From Isochrysis galbana (lineage: Eukaryota; Haptophyta; Isochrysidales; Isochrysidaceae): a stretch of 35,393 bases of DNA. Each line of letters begins with the position of its first letter. Within the stretch, counting starts at the first letter, position 1. Shown in pieces: positions 1 through 8,900 of the stretch. The notes beneath the pieces were generated by a model. The model saw only the letters and a list, made by a program, of their open reading frames with translations. It did no database searches and was not told the origin of the DNA. The translations under genes were made by a program, and so were the position numbers. Location of the stretch: the NCBI GenBank assembly GCA_018136815.1, contig CM030941.1, positions 85,772 through 121,164 of the forward strand, written 5' to 3'.

Positions 1-653
1 TGCGACTCCTCGTGAAAATCCTCTGAGAGCCCCGCCGCATACTCCATATCCTCCTCGAGTCCGGTGGGAGGTTCGGCCGGCTCGTCGTCCGGCTCGTAGT
101 CGTGGGCCTCGCCCGCGCCCACAAAGCGGAGGATGCGGTCAAAGTAGCCGTTGAAGAGGGCGTTGCCGCAGGTGAGCACGGCAGCGAGCGCGACAGTCTT
201 GCCAAACGCCCACGCTAGTCCACCCGAGACAGCGAGCAGCGCCGTACGCCCCTGCTGCGTGGCAAGGAAGCGCATGTTGCTCTCAACCCACTCGGCGACG
301 GGAGGCGTGCGCGTCTCGATCGCAACGAGCGTGGCTCCAAGCGCGGTGAGGTAGCCGGCAAGAAGCGCCTGCGGCAACCTCAGACCCACAGCGCTGACGA
401 GCAGCGCGATCGGTCCCGTCGTCCCGAGCAGAGCCCCGTTTGCGATGTTGCCCCACCGGCGGGCGCGCAGCAGTGTCCCTCCATCGACAGAGGCCTGCAG
501 CTTGCCCGCAAGCTCTGACCAGAAGGGCTCGTCGAAGAGGTCGTCCTCCTCCTCTTCTGGTGCCACCGTCTCGAACCGCTCAGCACGCAGCGAGGCGGCC
601 AGCCACAAGAGAGAGAGGGAGAGGAGGAGACGTAGCAGCCGGGTAGACAACAT
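1..653 (-). CDS. Hypothetical multi-pass membrane protein, 3' end outside window
   Basis: Read on the minus strand, an ATG at 653-651 opens a frame that stays open for 217 codons to the window edge. It begins with a signal-peptide-like stretch (MLSTRLLRLLLSLSLLWLAA), then an acidic segment near residues 30-42. Three hydrophobic stretches follow: about residues 72-92, 95-110 and 135-160. The C-terminal part visible here is acidic again. The hydrophobic pattern and lack of stops in a GC-rich frame make it a convincing gene. I do not recognise the family. It could be an organelle or secretory-pathway membrane protein with an N-terminal targeting sequence, which is inference from topology only. 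The upstream DNA is a long GA/CT tract, so the 5' leader on the coding strand would be pyrimidine-rich. Confidence 0.7.
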   Translation of the reverse strand, partial: MLSTRLLRLLLSLSLLWLAASLRAERFETVAPEEEEDDLFDEPFWSELAGKLQASVDGGTLLRARRWGNIANGALLGTTGPIALLVSAVGLRLPQALLAGYLTALGATLVAIETRTPPVAEWVESNMRFLATQQGRTALLAVSGGLAWAFGKTVALAAVLTCGNALFNGYFDRILRFVGAGEAHDYEPDDEPAEPPTGLEEDMEYAAGLSEDFHEES

Positions 654-865
654 TGCTGGGCGTGGGAGGGGGGAGGGGGAGGGGAGAGAGAGGGGGCGGG
701 GGAGGGAGAGAGAAGGGACGAGGAGAGAAGAGAGAGGAGGAGAGAGAGAGAGGGAGAGAGAGAAAGGGAGAGAGCGGGAGAGGGGGGGGAGAGAGAGAGT
801 CAGATAGAGAAGAAGGAGAGAGAGAGAGAAGAGAGAGGGAGAGAGAGAGAGAGAGAGGGCCGTCG
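654..865. repeat. GA-rich purine tract (CT-rich on the minus strand)
   Basis: About 210 bases are almost pure purine on the plus strand: GAGAGA and GGGAGG runs. It lies directly 5' of the minus-strand membrane-protein gene, so it may form its leader or core promoter. Simple-sequence expansion explains it equally well. Reading frames inside it are low-complexity artefacts. Confidence 0.8.
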
Positions 866-1089
866 GGGCGAGGGCGCGCGAGCGCAGAGCGAGAGCTCAG
901 TGAAGAAGAGAGGAGAGACTATTGTACTCTTTACGGAGTCTATTGCTGACGTATATACAATAGTATGAGGCTTTTTAATTTTTAACACTGTTTCTTACTG
1001 GCTTACTGGGCTCACCGGACTGTGCCGATGGCTGTGAAGGTTGCAGCGACTACTTTAGGAGTGGTTGGTGGTTGGAAAGCTTGGGCGCC
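866..1089. other. Intergenic, AT-richer, one short inverted repeat
   Basis: No gene seen. A 9-bp perfect inverted repeat (ACTATTGTA at 918-926, complement at 956-964) flanks a 29-base loop. It could be a promoter-proximal hairpin or the remnant of a small element. Confidence 0.5.
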
Positions 1090-1425
1090 TACATGGGAAA
1101 TACGTATTTACCGTGTTTGGCCGGAGGCCAAATACAAATACACATGTGACATGTGTATTTGGCTCTGTTTCTGTTTGCTGTTTGAAGCGCGTCCTAGGTC
1201 TGGGTACTGGGTACTGGGTTGTAGTTGTAGGTTGTAGGCCTCGAGTGTATATTTATAGTTTGTTCTGTGTATTTGCAATGGCAGTTGGCCGTAGTTGGAC
1301 GTATTTGCAAGTCCTAGCGTCCTAGCCCTAGATGGGAGATACGGCCCACCGACCCTCCAGATACGGGAAATACGGCTGTATCTGGGTCAATCCCCAGATA
1401 CGGCTGGATACGGTCCTAGATACGG
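1090..1425. repeat. Island of ATACGG / GTATTTG repeats and hairpins
   Basis: The palindrome AAATACGTATTT lies near 1096-1107. A CACATGT-centred hairpin with AAATAC arms lies near 1130-1163. ATACGG occurs six times between 1339 and 1425. A 9-bp stem GTATCTGGG / CCCAGATAC (1378-1386 with 1393-1401) lies inside the ATACGG cluster. No coding potential is evident. The clustered, partly palindromic motifs look like a small repeat family or protein-binding array. Confidence 0.6.
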
Positions 1426-2127
1426 GTAGGCGGGGCAGGGTGGTGAGAGGGCGACGCTGCATCAGCGCCCGTTGCCCTCCTTGCCATGAACCATATGGGG
1501 CATGGGGAGTCCCGCCGCGGGCGCGGGCTGTGCCCGCCGGCTCGCTCGTGCTGGCTCGCGTTCAGACAGGGTGAGGGAGCCCTGCGCTTCTGGCATTCAA
1601 TGCCGCAGGCGCGCGCCCCAGCGCACGCGATGTGCCGCCAGTCAGCGCCTTGGCTGCGTCTGCCGCGCTCTTGCGCTTGCAGCGTCGGCGAATCATCATC
1701 ATCCGATGATACCTTCGCCGCAGTGCCAGTGGCGCCTGCCATCACGGCAGAGCTGTCCATGGTTGAGCGCGAGCGAGGCTCTGTCTAGGTTGGGGTTGGG
1801 CACCATCGCTAGCTCGCTCGCTCTCGAGAGGTTTCACCGCCGCGCGCGCGCGCTCAGAAAGACCTCGAAACGCTCCAACTTTTATTACCGATTTGATTGA
1901 CGTGTATAAGTCGATATTGTGTTGTATTCCTGCCCATCTGAAGGCTGTAGGCATGAATATTCGTGTAAGGTACGCGCTCACAATTACAATTGAACAGTTC
2001 CCCGTGTTGCCACTGACGCACAAGACACACAGATTTGGATTCCTCATGGTCTCAAGTCCAGGTTTGCAGGTTTTGGTCTCGAAATTTGCGATTCGAATTT
2101 TGTTTTTGCTGTTACTATAATTGTTGG
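1426..2127. other. No recognisable gene
   Basis: The first half (to about 1860) is GC-rich and has overlapping open frames on both strands with no recognisable domain. The second half is AT-richer and has no long frame. I could support neither a gene nor an RNA here. Confidence 0.5.
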
Positions 2128-2272
2128 CTCGTTTAAGGTAATAAACCGGCATGACTTCGACTTCTCGTTCTGCAGTCGCTCTGCGAGACTCTCTCTCTCT
2201 CTCTCTCTCTCTCTCCGTCCGCCTCTCCTCGGCCGACGGCAAGAAGATTCGTCCAAAACATTCTCCGGTCCC
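2128..2272 (+). repeat. 145-bp repeat, uninterrupted copy
   Basis: This segment runs through a CT microsatellite. It is present again in reverse orientation as two pieces, 18740-18811 and 16856-16911, separated by a DNA transposon. The two copies match almost base for base outside the CT run, and similarity stops abruptly at both ends. It therefore serves as a paralogous empty site for that transposon. What kind of repeat it is (LTR piece, short interspersed element or other) is unknown. Confidence 0.85.
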
Positions 2273-3045
2273 AAGATATCTCGTGGGGGGTCTCTCCGCG
2301 CTCCGCGAGGGAAAGGACGCGATCTCGCTCCGAGATCACCCTCGCGCCCTCCCACGCTGCCCCGCCGTGCCCTCGGTCCCTCGCCCCCCGCAGCAGGTTC
2401 TTCCTCTCGGCGTGCCATCCGTCGCCTCCGGCCGTTATATTATTCCCCCCCCCGCGCGAGGTTCTTCTCCTCCGCGCGCGGTTCGTTTCCTCCGGCCGTC
2501 GTTCGTTCCCCCCCCCGCGCGCGCTGTTTCCCCCCCCTCGCTTCGATTCCTCTCGCGATTCCTTCGATGATTGCCTCCATCTCGTCCGTTCTTCTTCGCG
2601 ATCCTCGCGGAGGGGGCACCGACGTTTAATGTTAGTTTCGTCGCGGTTTCGATGAAAGAAAGGAAGAACGAATGGCACGCGCCTCGCGTCTCGCGTCTTG
2701 TTTCGTCGCCCCTTGCTCGTTGCTTGTCTAGAAGGTCTCTCCGCACATCGCCTTCTTCCCCCGGCGCGATTTTGGATCTCTCCTCGACCCTCCGCGTTGG
2801 CTTCAGCGGACGAGTTCCACTTTAACGATAGTTCGAACCCTTCGGTGGCGTAGTTATGCGCTCTCTTTCCGTATATCTTCGCGCATGACGAGCGATCGCG
2901 ACTTCAGCCTTCGCCGCGCGGGGAGGGGTTTGTTTATCGTATGATTCCGGAGTGTTTACGTTAGTTTTATGAGCCCAAGGACTTTGGTTTTTGGTTTCTT
3001 GTGAGTGATTTTTGTAGCAACTTCGTCGAGTCCCACCGTGTTCCC
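2273..3045. other. GC- and pyrimidine-rich leader region upstream of gag
   Basis: No gene seen; open frames here are low-complexity (Arg/Glu/Gly-rich). This should hold the 5' LTR or leader of the downstream retroelement. However, I found no matching 3' LTR, no clear TG...CA ends and no standard tRNA primer-binding site. Similarity to the second gag fragment begins only at about 3046. Confidence 0.5.
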
Positions 3046-3206
3046 AAGCGAGTCCCCCCGAGTTCCCGAGTCTATACCCCGAGTCAACGAGTCAATACAA
3101 GCCAAGCACGCGCCTGAGCCACCCCCAGTCGCCTGCCACCACCTCCCTCAAGCCTCCTTCCGCACTTCCGCGCCCTCCGTGCGTCGTGCGTCGTGCGTCG
3201 ATCACC

Positions 3207-5972
3207 ATGCCCGTAGTCATCCCCGAGGAAAGCTCCATGAGCTCCCCGCAAGAACTGTATTCCGCGCTAGCTGCCGGCGCGCCCTCGCAGGCAGTCTCCA
3301 AGAGTGAGAGCAGCCTTGCTCTGACAAGCACAAAATCTTCGCTCGCGCCTTCGGCTCCGGTCGTCACGTCGAGTTCTTCCCTTGAGAAATCTTCATCGTC
3401 CCCGCGTCATGAGCCCGTCTCTTCTTCTTCTCTTCCCGAACTGTTCGGGTCGAAGTCTCCTGGGGAAGAGAGCCTCGTGGGACCCCTCCCTTCTTCAAAG
3501 GAGAGCCTTTCCGAGCCAGTTCTCCCCCCCTCTCGCCTCTCCGCGCCGACGGTCGAAGTTCCGCCGCCTCCGCGGGCCTCTACTCACACCCCGTCAACTG
3601 GAGCTGGAATGGGTCCTCTAGCCTCGTCCGTTGCTCCACCGGTGGCCTTTCCTCTCCTTTCTTTCGCTGATCCTTTGCCAAGTGTTCCTTCCTCTCTCAA
3701 TCCCTCTGTGGTTGGTGCTGAAGATGATGTGGGTTCCGTCCGGTCCCTCCCTCCTTTCGAGCCCCCACCATATGAAGAGTTTGTTCCACCCCCGTCGACG
3801 TATTCGTACCCCAAACGTAACGTCGTTCCACCTCCGACCGCCACCGTCGGCGCCGCCCAAATCATGGACCAACAAGTCCAGATCGAGGCTCTCCGCGGCG
3901 CTGTCGACCGCCTCGAGTCCTCTACCCTCCAAGCCGCCCAGCGCCACGAAGAATTTCAGCGAGAGGTGGGGTCTACCTTCAACACGATACTCAACATTCT
4001 ACAGGGCCAAGCGGGCACTACGACTTCGTCTCGAGTCGAAACTTCGCCACCGCTTGTGGAAGAAGGAGACAACTCCATCGGTGCTCCCCCTGCCTCGGCC
4101 AAGTTCCCTTCTCAACCTTTGCCCGCCGCGCCGTTCTCCGTTCCGCCAAATCCGATTTCCGATCCCGTACCCAATACACCCGTTCCTGTCCCGTCTGTCA
4201 AGCCTGTTTCTGATCCCCAACCTCCACCCACCGTCGCGGGCCTCCGCTCGCTTCCAAATCCGGCGACTCGGCGGCATCCCGTCGATCCAAGCCTCGCCGG
4301 GGATGTTTCTGAGCGAGAGGTCATCCTAGCCTCATGGGACCAACTGTTTAACATGTCCCCCTATGAGGTAGCTTCTCTCTACAAGAACTCCGACGATTTC
4401 GAGCTAATCCACGCCATTCTCAACGGCGGCCTCTCTCGGGCCGGCAATGTTTGGCACTACCGTGTGTTTTTCGAGAAGGAGCACGTGACCAAGTGGGCTC
4501 GGAGCCGCTTCTTCCTCGACCGCACCCTCCATCACCAAGTCCGAATGGGCAAAGAGCTTTCCGAGATCAAGTTCCCCAAGGGCCTGGCCTCGGACAACGT
4601 CCAGACAGCGGCCACCTCCTGGAATGATTTTCGTCTGTCCTTCATCAAGCCACTCGAGCGCGCCCTCTCGCTCGGCTGCGACCACCGTGAAATCTTTACA
4701 TCCTTGCTAGCGGCCGCCAACTTGTGCACCACCGGCAACCAAAGGATTTACGCCTTCCTCCTCGATCTCGCCGAAGATCCGGTTCTCTCTCTCAATCCCG
4801 CGCTGGCCTGCGACGTGCTTCTCCGCAAGTGCGACGCCACCTTCGCGGCCAACGTGCCCGGCTTCGCCAAAGACTCCGCCTCCATGGAGTGGGACCGCCT
4901 CGTAGCCCGTGAAGCCGGCTCCGATCTCTTAGAGTTATCCAAGAATTTGGTGCGCGCGTACGTCCGCAAGATGGGTGACGCGAAGGTGGATGCCACGACG
5001 GTCTGGGACCACCCAAACATGTCGCACGATATCAATCAACGATTCGAGTCCATCATTCGGAACGACAAGGTCGACGCGGCTCGCGGCGTGGATAACGCGA
5101 CCAAGTTCGGCGAGTGTCTTGCGAAGACTCGCTTCCGCGTCGAGAACCACGAGCTCCCTCGTTCGGCCCTTTCGTGCGTCAACCTCTGCCAGCGCTACCT
5201 GAGCCCGTACGAACAAGCCCGCGCTGGCCAACAAGCGTCGGTCACGGTCGCCGCCGTGACGCCGCCGGCGACTACTTCCAAGTCCACCAAGACCGCCAAG
5301 GTTGCTAAGACTGCCTCTAACCCCGCAGACACTACGGCTTCGATGGTCGCCGCCGTCCAAGCGGCGGTGGCCGAGGCATTAAAATCGCAAAACAACAACT
5401 CGAACCGCAAGGCGACTGGCGCTGACAATCGTCGGGCTCCGCCTCCGCCTACGAATTACTCCGCATCGTCTCCGTTACCGGACGCACTTCTTGACCGTCC
5501 CCTCGGCAAAAGCACGTCTTCCCGTCGCCAATGTGATCCCCCTCCGAACGGCCTTGGGCTTCCGGCCGATTCGGGCCTCTCGGAATGGGATCCAGGTAGC
5601 TGGTCTCGAGCGCGAGCCCGCTTCTGGCAAATCTCTCGTTACGCGGGTCACCCGGCCCTTCGCGCTGCGCTCACGCGCTGCCGTCCCTCGGATGCCACCA
5701 TGACGGCGCCGCGTCTCGACGACTTAGACCGCGACGTCAAGGAGTGGACCGACGCCAACGGCTGCGCGTACTGCGCCTTTCGTCCCCGGGCTCCATCTGG
5801 TACGCCCGAGGCAGACTTGTGGAAGTATGGCACGGGCGACGGAGCTCATAACCCCGTCGTTTGCCAACCATACATTCGTTTTCTCTGCGAAGGCGGCAGT
5901 GGCGAGTGTGGTAACGACCCAGAAGTCCACCGCCGCCTCCGCACGATGGTTGTTCTCCGTCCGGCCCAGTAG
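3207..5972 (+). CDS. gag: Gag-like structural protein of the Ty3-type element
   Basis: The frame starts at ATG 3207 (context atcaccATGc; the second copy at 14655 has the same start) and runs to TAG at 5970-5972, 921 codons. Residues 1-210 are Ser/Pro-rich and disordered. A short coiled coil (QVQIEALRGAVDRLE and following) lies near residues 219-260. Another Pro-rich linker follows, then a helical region near residues 370-690 that probably forms the capsid. The C-terminal third has scattered Cys and His, with a CAYC pair near residue 853. No clear CCHC zinc knuckle is visible, which is unusual but not unknown for gag. Position ahead of protease/RT supports the role in particle assembly. The stop is followed in the same frame by 570 open bases that lead into pol. 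Confidence 0.85.
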   Translation: MPVVIPEESSMSSPQELYSALAAGAPSQAVSKSESSLALTSTKSSLAPSAPVVTSSSSLEKSSSSPRHEPVSSSSLPELFGSKSPGEESLVGPLPSSKESLSEPVLPPSRLSAPTVEVPPPPRASTHTPSTGAGMGPLASSVAPPVAFPLLSFADPLPSVPSSLNPSVVGAEDDVGSVRSLPPFEPPPYEEFVPPPSTYSYPKRNVVPPPTATVGAAQIMDQQVQIEALRGAVDRLESSTLQAAQRHEEFQREVGSTFNTILNILQGQAGTTTSSRVETSPPLVEEGDNSIGAPPASAKFPSQPLPAAPFSVPPNPISDPVPNTPVPVPSVKPVSDPQPPPTVAGLRSLPNPATRRHPVDPSLAGDVSEREVILASWDQLFNMSPYEVASLYKNSDDFELIHAILNGGLSRAGNVWHYRVFFEKEHVTKWARSRFFLDRTLHHQVRMGKELSEIKFPKGLASDNVQTAATSWNDFRLSFIKPLERALSLGCDHREIFTSLLAAANLCTTGNQRIYAFLLDLAEDPVLSLNPALACDVLLRKCDATFAANVPGFAKDSASMEWDRLVAREAGSDLLELSKNLVRAYVRKMGDAKVDATTVWDHPNMSHDINQRFESIIRNDKVDAARGVDNATKFGECLAKTRFRVENHELPRSALSCVNLCQRYLSPYEQARAGQQASVTVAAVTPPATTSKSTKTAKVAKTASNPADTTASMVAAVQAAVAEALKSQNNNSNRKATGADNRRAPPPPTNYSASSPLPDALLDRPLGKSTSSRRQCDPPPNGLGLPADSGLSEWDPGSWSRARARFWQISRYAGHPALRAALTRCRPSDATMTAPRLDDLDRDVKEWTDANGCAYCAFRPRAPSGTPEADLWKYGTGDGAHNPVVCQPYIRFLCEGGSGECGNDPEVHRRLRTMVVLRPAQ

Positions 5973-8900
5973 GTCGCCGGCGGGGCCCACGTCCGCGCTG
6001 TTACCCCGCTACCAGTCCAGGGTAGTGGGCCTGAACGCCACCCACCAAAAGATCGTATTACGCTACGGCCGAGTACTTCTACGGCCTCCAACCGGTACCC
6101 CAAGATTCCCCAAGTTCCAGACAAGCCCTGCCACCTCCATCCCCCTCTTTCTCCTGCCTCCTCGCCGATTGCCCCTATTTCTCCCAATGCCGATGATTCC
6201 ATCCTGATTCTCGATATCACGCACGAGTCCTCAAAACCAAGTCAACCGTCACCGCCTCTCTATCAACTCAAGCCGCTCAACCGCTACCCCCCGCCACTCC
6301 TCAAGCATCCCCAGTCCAAGACCTCACGGTCTGCGAAAATCCAGCCGCCGCAGGCCCAATCCAACCTTCAATCCTTCAAATCAAATTTCGCATGTCCGAG
6401 CCACAAAACGTCTCCCGAGTACGAGTCCGAGTCCAAGTCACGTTCAGAATTACCCTCTTCGTCTTACGCCACCGCGAGCCCATCTACGAGTCTGAGCCCA
6501 GTCCAGTCATCACCGGTATCACCAGTCTCCATTACTACGACGATGGAGGCGCAGTTCTCCGGTTCTTCCCCACTTTCTTTCGAGTCCGAGTCCAAGCCTG
6601 TTTTGAGCAAACCCCGTTCTGAGCCATCCGAGTCCGAGTCCGAGTCCGAGTCCGAGTTTACAACGTCACCGAGTCCTACCACGCGGTCGACCGCAGGATT
6701 AACGGAGCTCCAGCCACTCACTGAGCCTCCGACGACCACTCCTTCCGCGGGAGTGTTCACCTTCGGTCCTCCGCGCCCCGAGTCTGAGTCATTTGGAATC
6801 TCCGGTCACTTCCAGAATTCCAACCACAACCGAGCCCCGTTTCACGAGCCACCGCGTATCGAGTCCAAACACAAGCTGACGCCGAAGCCCTCGACGACAG
6901 CCACTGTGTCCTTGTCCGAGCCACCGTTCCGAGTCTCGCCGCAGCCGGCCTGCCACTCCAGCAGGCTGCACGCCGCCGAGCCGATCCCTTCCGTTTCCGT
7001 TCCGAGTCCGAGTCCAATCGCACAAGACAGTGCATCCCGAGCCCGCGTAATCAAGCCCGTCACCGAGTCCGAGATTTCGGCCGCACCGAGCCAACCGGTG
7101 CTGGCCACCGTGCCCCTATTGTCATCACAAGCTTCAGCTTCGTCCTCACCGACGGTTGCGACGCCAGGGGGCTTCACCTTTGAGCCGGCCCCGTCCGTTC
7201 CCATTTCGAAAGTTAGCCCTGTTATTGGCGTCCAGCACGCCAGAAACGACGAGTCCGAGTCCGAGTACAAATTAACGTCACCGCGGAGTCCGCGGTCGAC
7301 CACCGGCGTTCCCACGCCACCCCATCAACCGAGAGCCCTGGAGGAGCTTGAACAGCCGTCTCCTAGCCCCTCTCAAGTCGCCGAGTCTTCCGAATTCGAG
7401 TCTGAATCCACCGTAATTTCAGCGGTCCATCCACCCGCTAGCCCGAGCCAAGTCCTCCGAAGAATGCTTCGCATTGCAGAACCTCTTCGGCCACTACCCA
7501 CGCCAGCCGCTGCCGTTGAGCCACCACCATGGCCCCAGCCTTCCCCGCAGCCGGCTTCTACGACAGCCACGTCCCTTCTTTCGCCGGCGCCGACCCCGCC
7601 GACGACAGAATGCAACGACGTCGATCCCTGGCCTGTTTCCTCTTCCGACGTGACCATGGAGAGTGACCACAACTCCTCTGCACGTCGAGGAACGGCGGCC
7701 TCCCAAACCGAGCTTCTACGCCCATTGAGCCAGCCCAACCGAGTCCCTGAGCCATGTCCTTCATGTCTCTCACCGGTGGTCTCGCGGCCGCGGCGTCCGT
7801 CGCCGCCGTCCGACACCCCACTTCTCCGAGTTTCTTCGTCAATCCCGTCCTCCGAGCCCGTCTCTACGTCGTCGATATCCGAGTCTTCTTCCATTCGTCC
7901 TACGTCGCTGCGGCCACCGGTCGCCGCCTCCGAGCACTGCCTGCCTCTCGATACCACTGCCACCACCATCATGCGCGTGGCAGCGATCAATGCGTCCGCG
8001 ATCCAGTCCTTCGATTCCTCTCAAAACAACTCCGATGTCGGCACCCGTGATGATACCCCGTCACCCGCTCTCCACGCTCTCGCCTCTCTTCGTGCACGAG
8101 CGAGCGGCTCTGCGGTGGTATTACCTCGGCACCTCACGGAGGCAGCCCAAGAGCTTCGCCGGCCTCGCAATGGCACCCTAGCCTCGCCTGCCGCCGCGCT
8201 ACCCAAGCACTTCGATGAGCTTTGCGCTGAGCTCACGAAGATGAATCAACGAGTCCAAGACGGGCTGACGTCTGGCTGTCACGCACCACGCGTTCTCGTC
8301 GTTGGCGAGACGAGCGGCGTCGTCTCCTCCATGTTCCTACTCGCCGGTGCTGATGTAGCTACGTGCGATTTGTATCCTTCCGAGATCGATTACGTGCCCC
8401 ACTTCCAAGGCGACGCGCTTCATGTCCAAAACCTAGGTTGGGACCTAGTCATCGCCCACCCGCCCTGCACGTACCTCTCCGCTGTCAGCAGTCAATGGCT
8501 CTCCCAAGAACCCGGACGTCGTGCCGCTCTTGAGTCGGCCGCTCGCGTCTTCAAGTCAATGGCCTCCGCCACTGCTCCGTTTGTAGCGGTCGAGAACCCT
8601 CGGATGCATGCGGAAGCTCGCCGTTTAGTCGGGGGGTTGACCCCGACCCAATTCGTCCAACCCTGGGAGCACGGCACTGGACACCAGAAAGCCACCGGGT
8701 TGTACCTCACCAAAGGGCTGCCGCCCCTCCAGCCAACTTGCGTCGTGGATGGCCGTGAGTCGGCCATGGCTAACCTCTCTCCTTCACCGCACCGTGGCGC
8801 TCTTCGCAGCCGCACCTACGTCGGTGTAGCTGGAGCGATGGCGATCCATTGGATGCCGGTTCTTCTTCGACATTTGAGCCGACAGCGAGACCAGACGTCG

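Noticed and set aside
653..949. Plus-strand frames rich in Arg/Glu/Gly across the purine tract
   Set aside because: Pure low-complexity translation of GA repeats; the real gene is on the other strand at 1-653.
2128..2272. LTR of the Ty3-like element
   Set aside because: The repeat lacks TG...CA ends and lies nearly 1 kb from gag, and the reverse copy is not associated with retroelement sequence.
2044..2746. Several long Arg/Glu/Gly-rich minus-strand frames
   Set aside because: Translate CT/C-rich repeats and the 145-bp repeat; no domain and all frames open.
2821..2850. GTTCGAACCC resembling a tRNA T-arm
   Set aside because: No matching acceptor stem, D-arm or anticodon arm could be laid out upstream.
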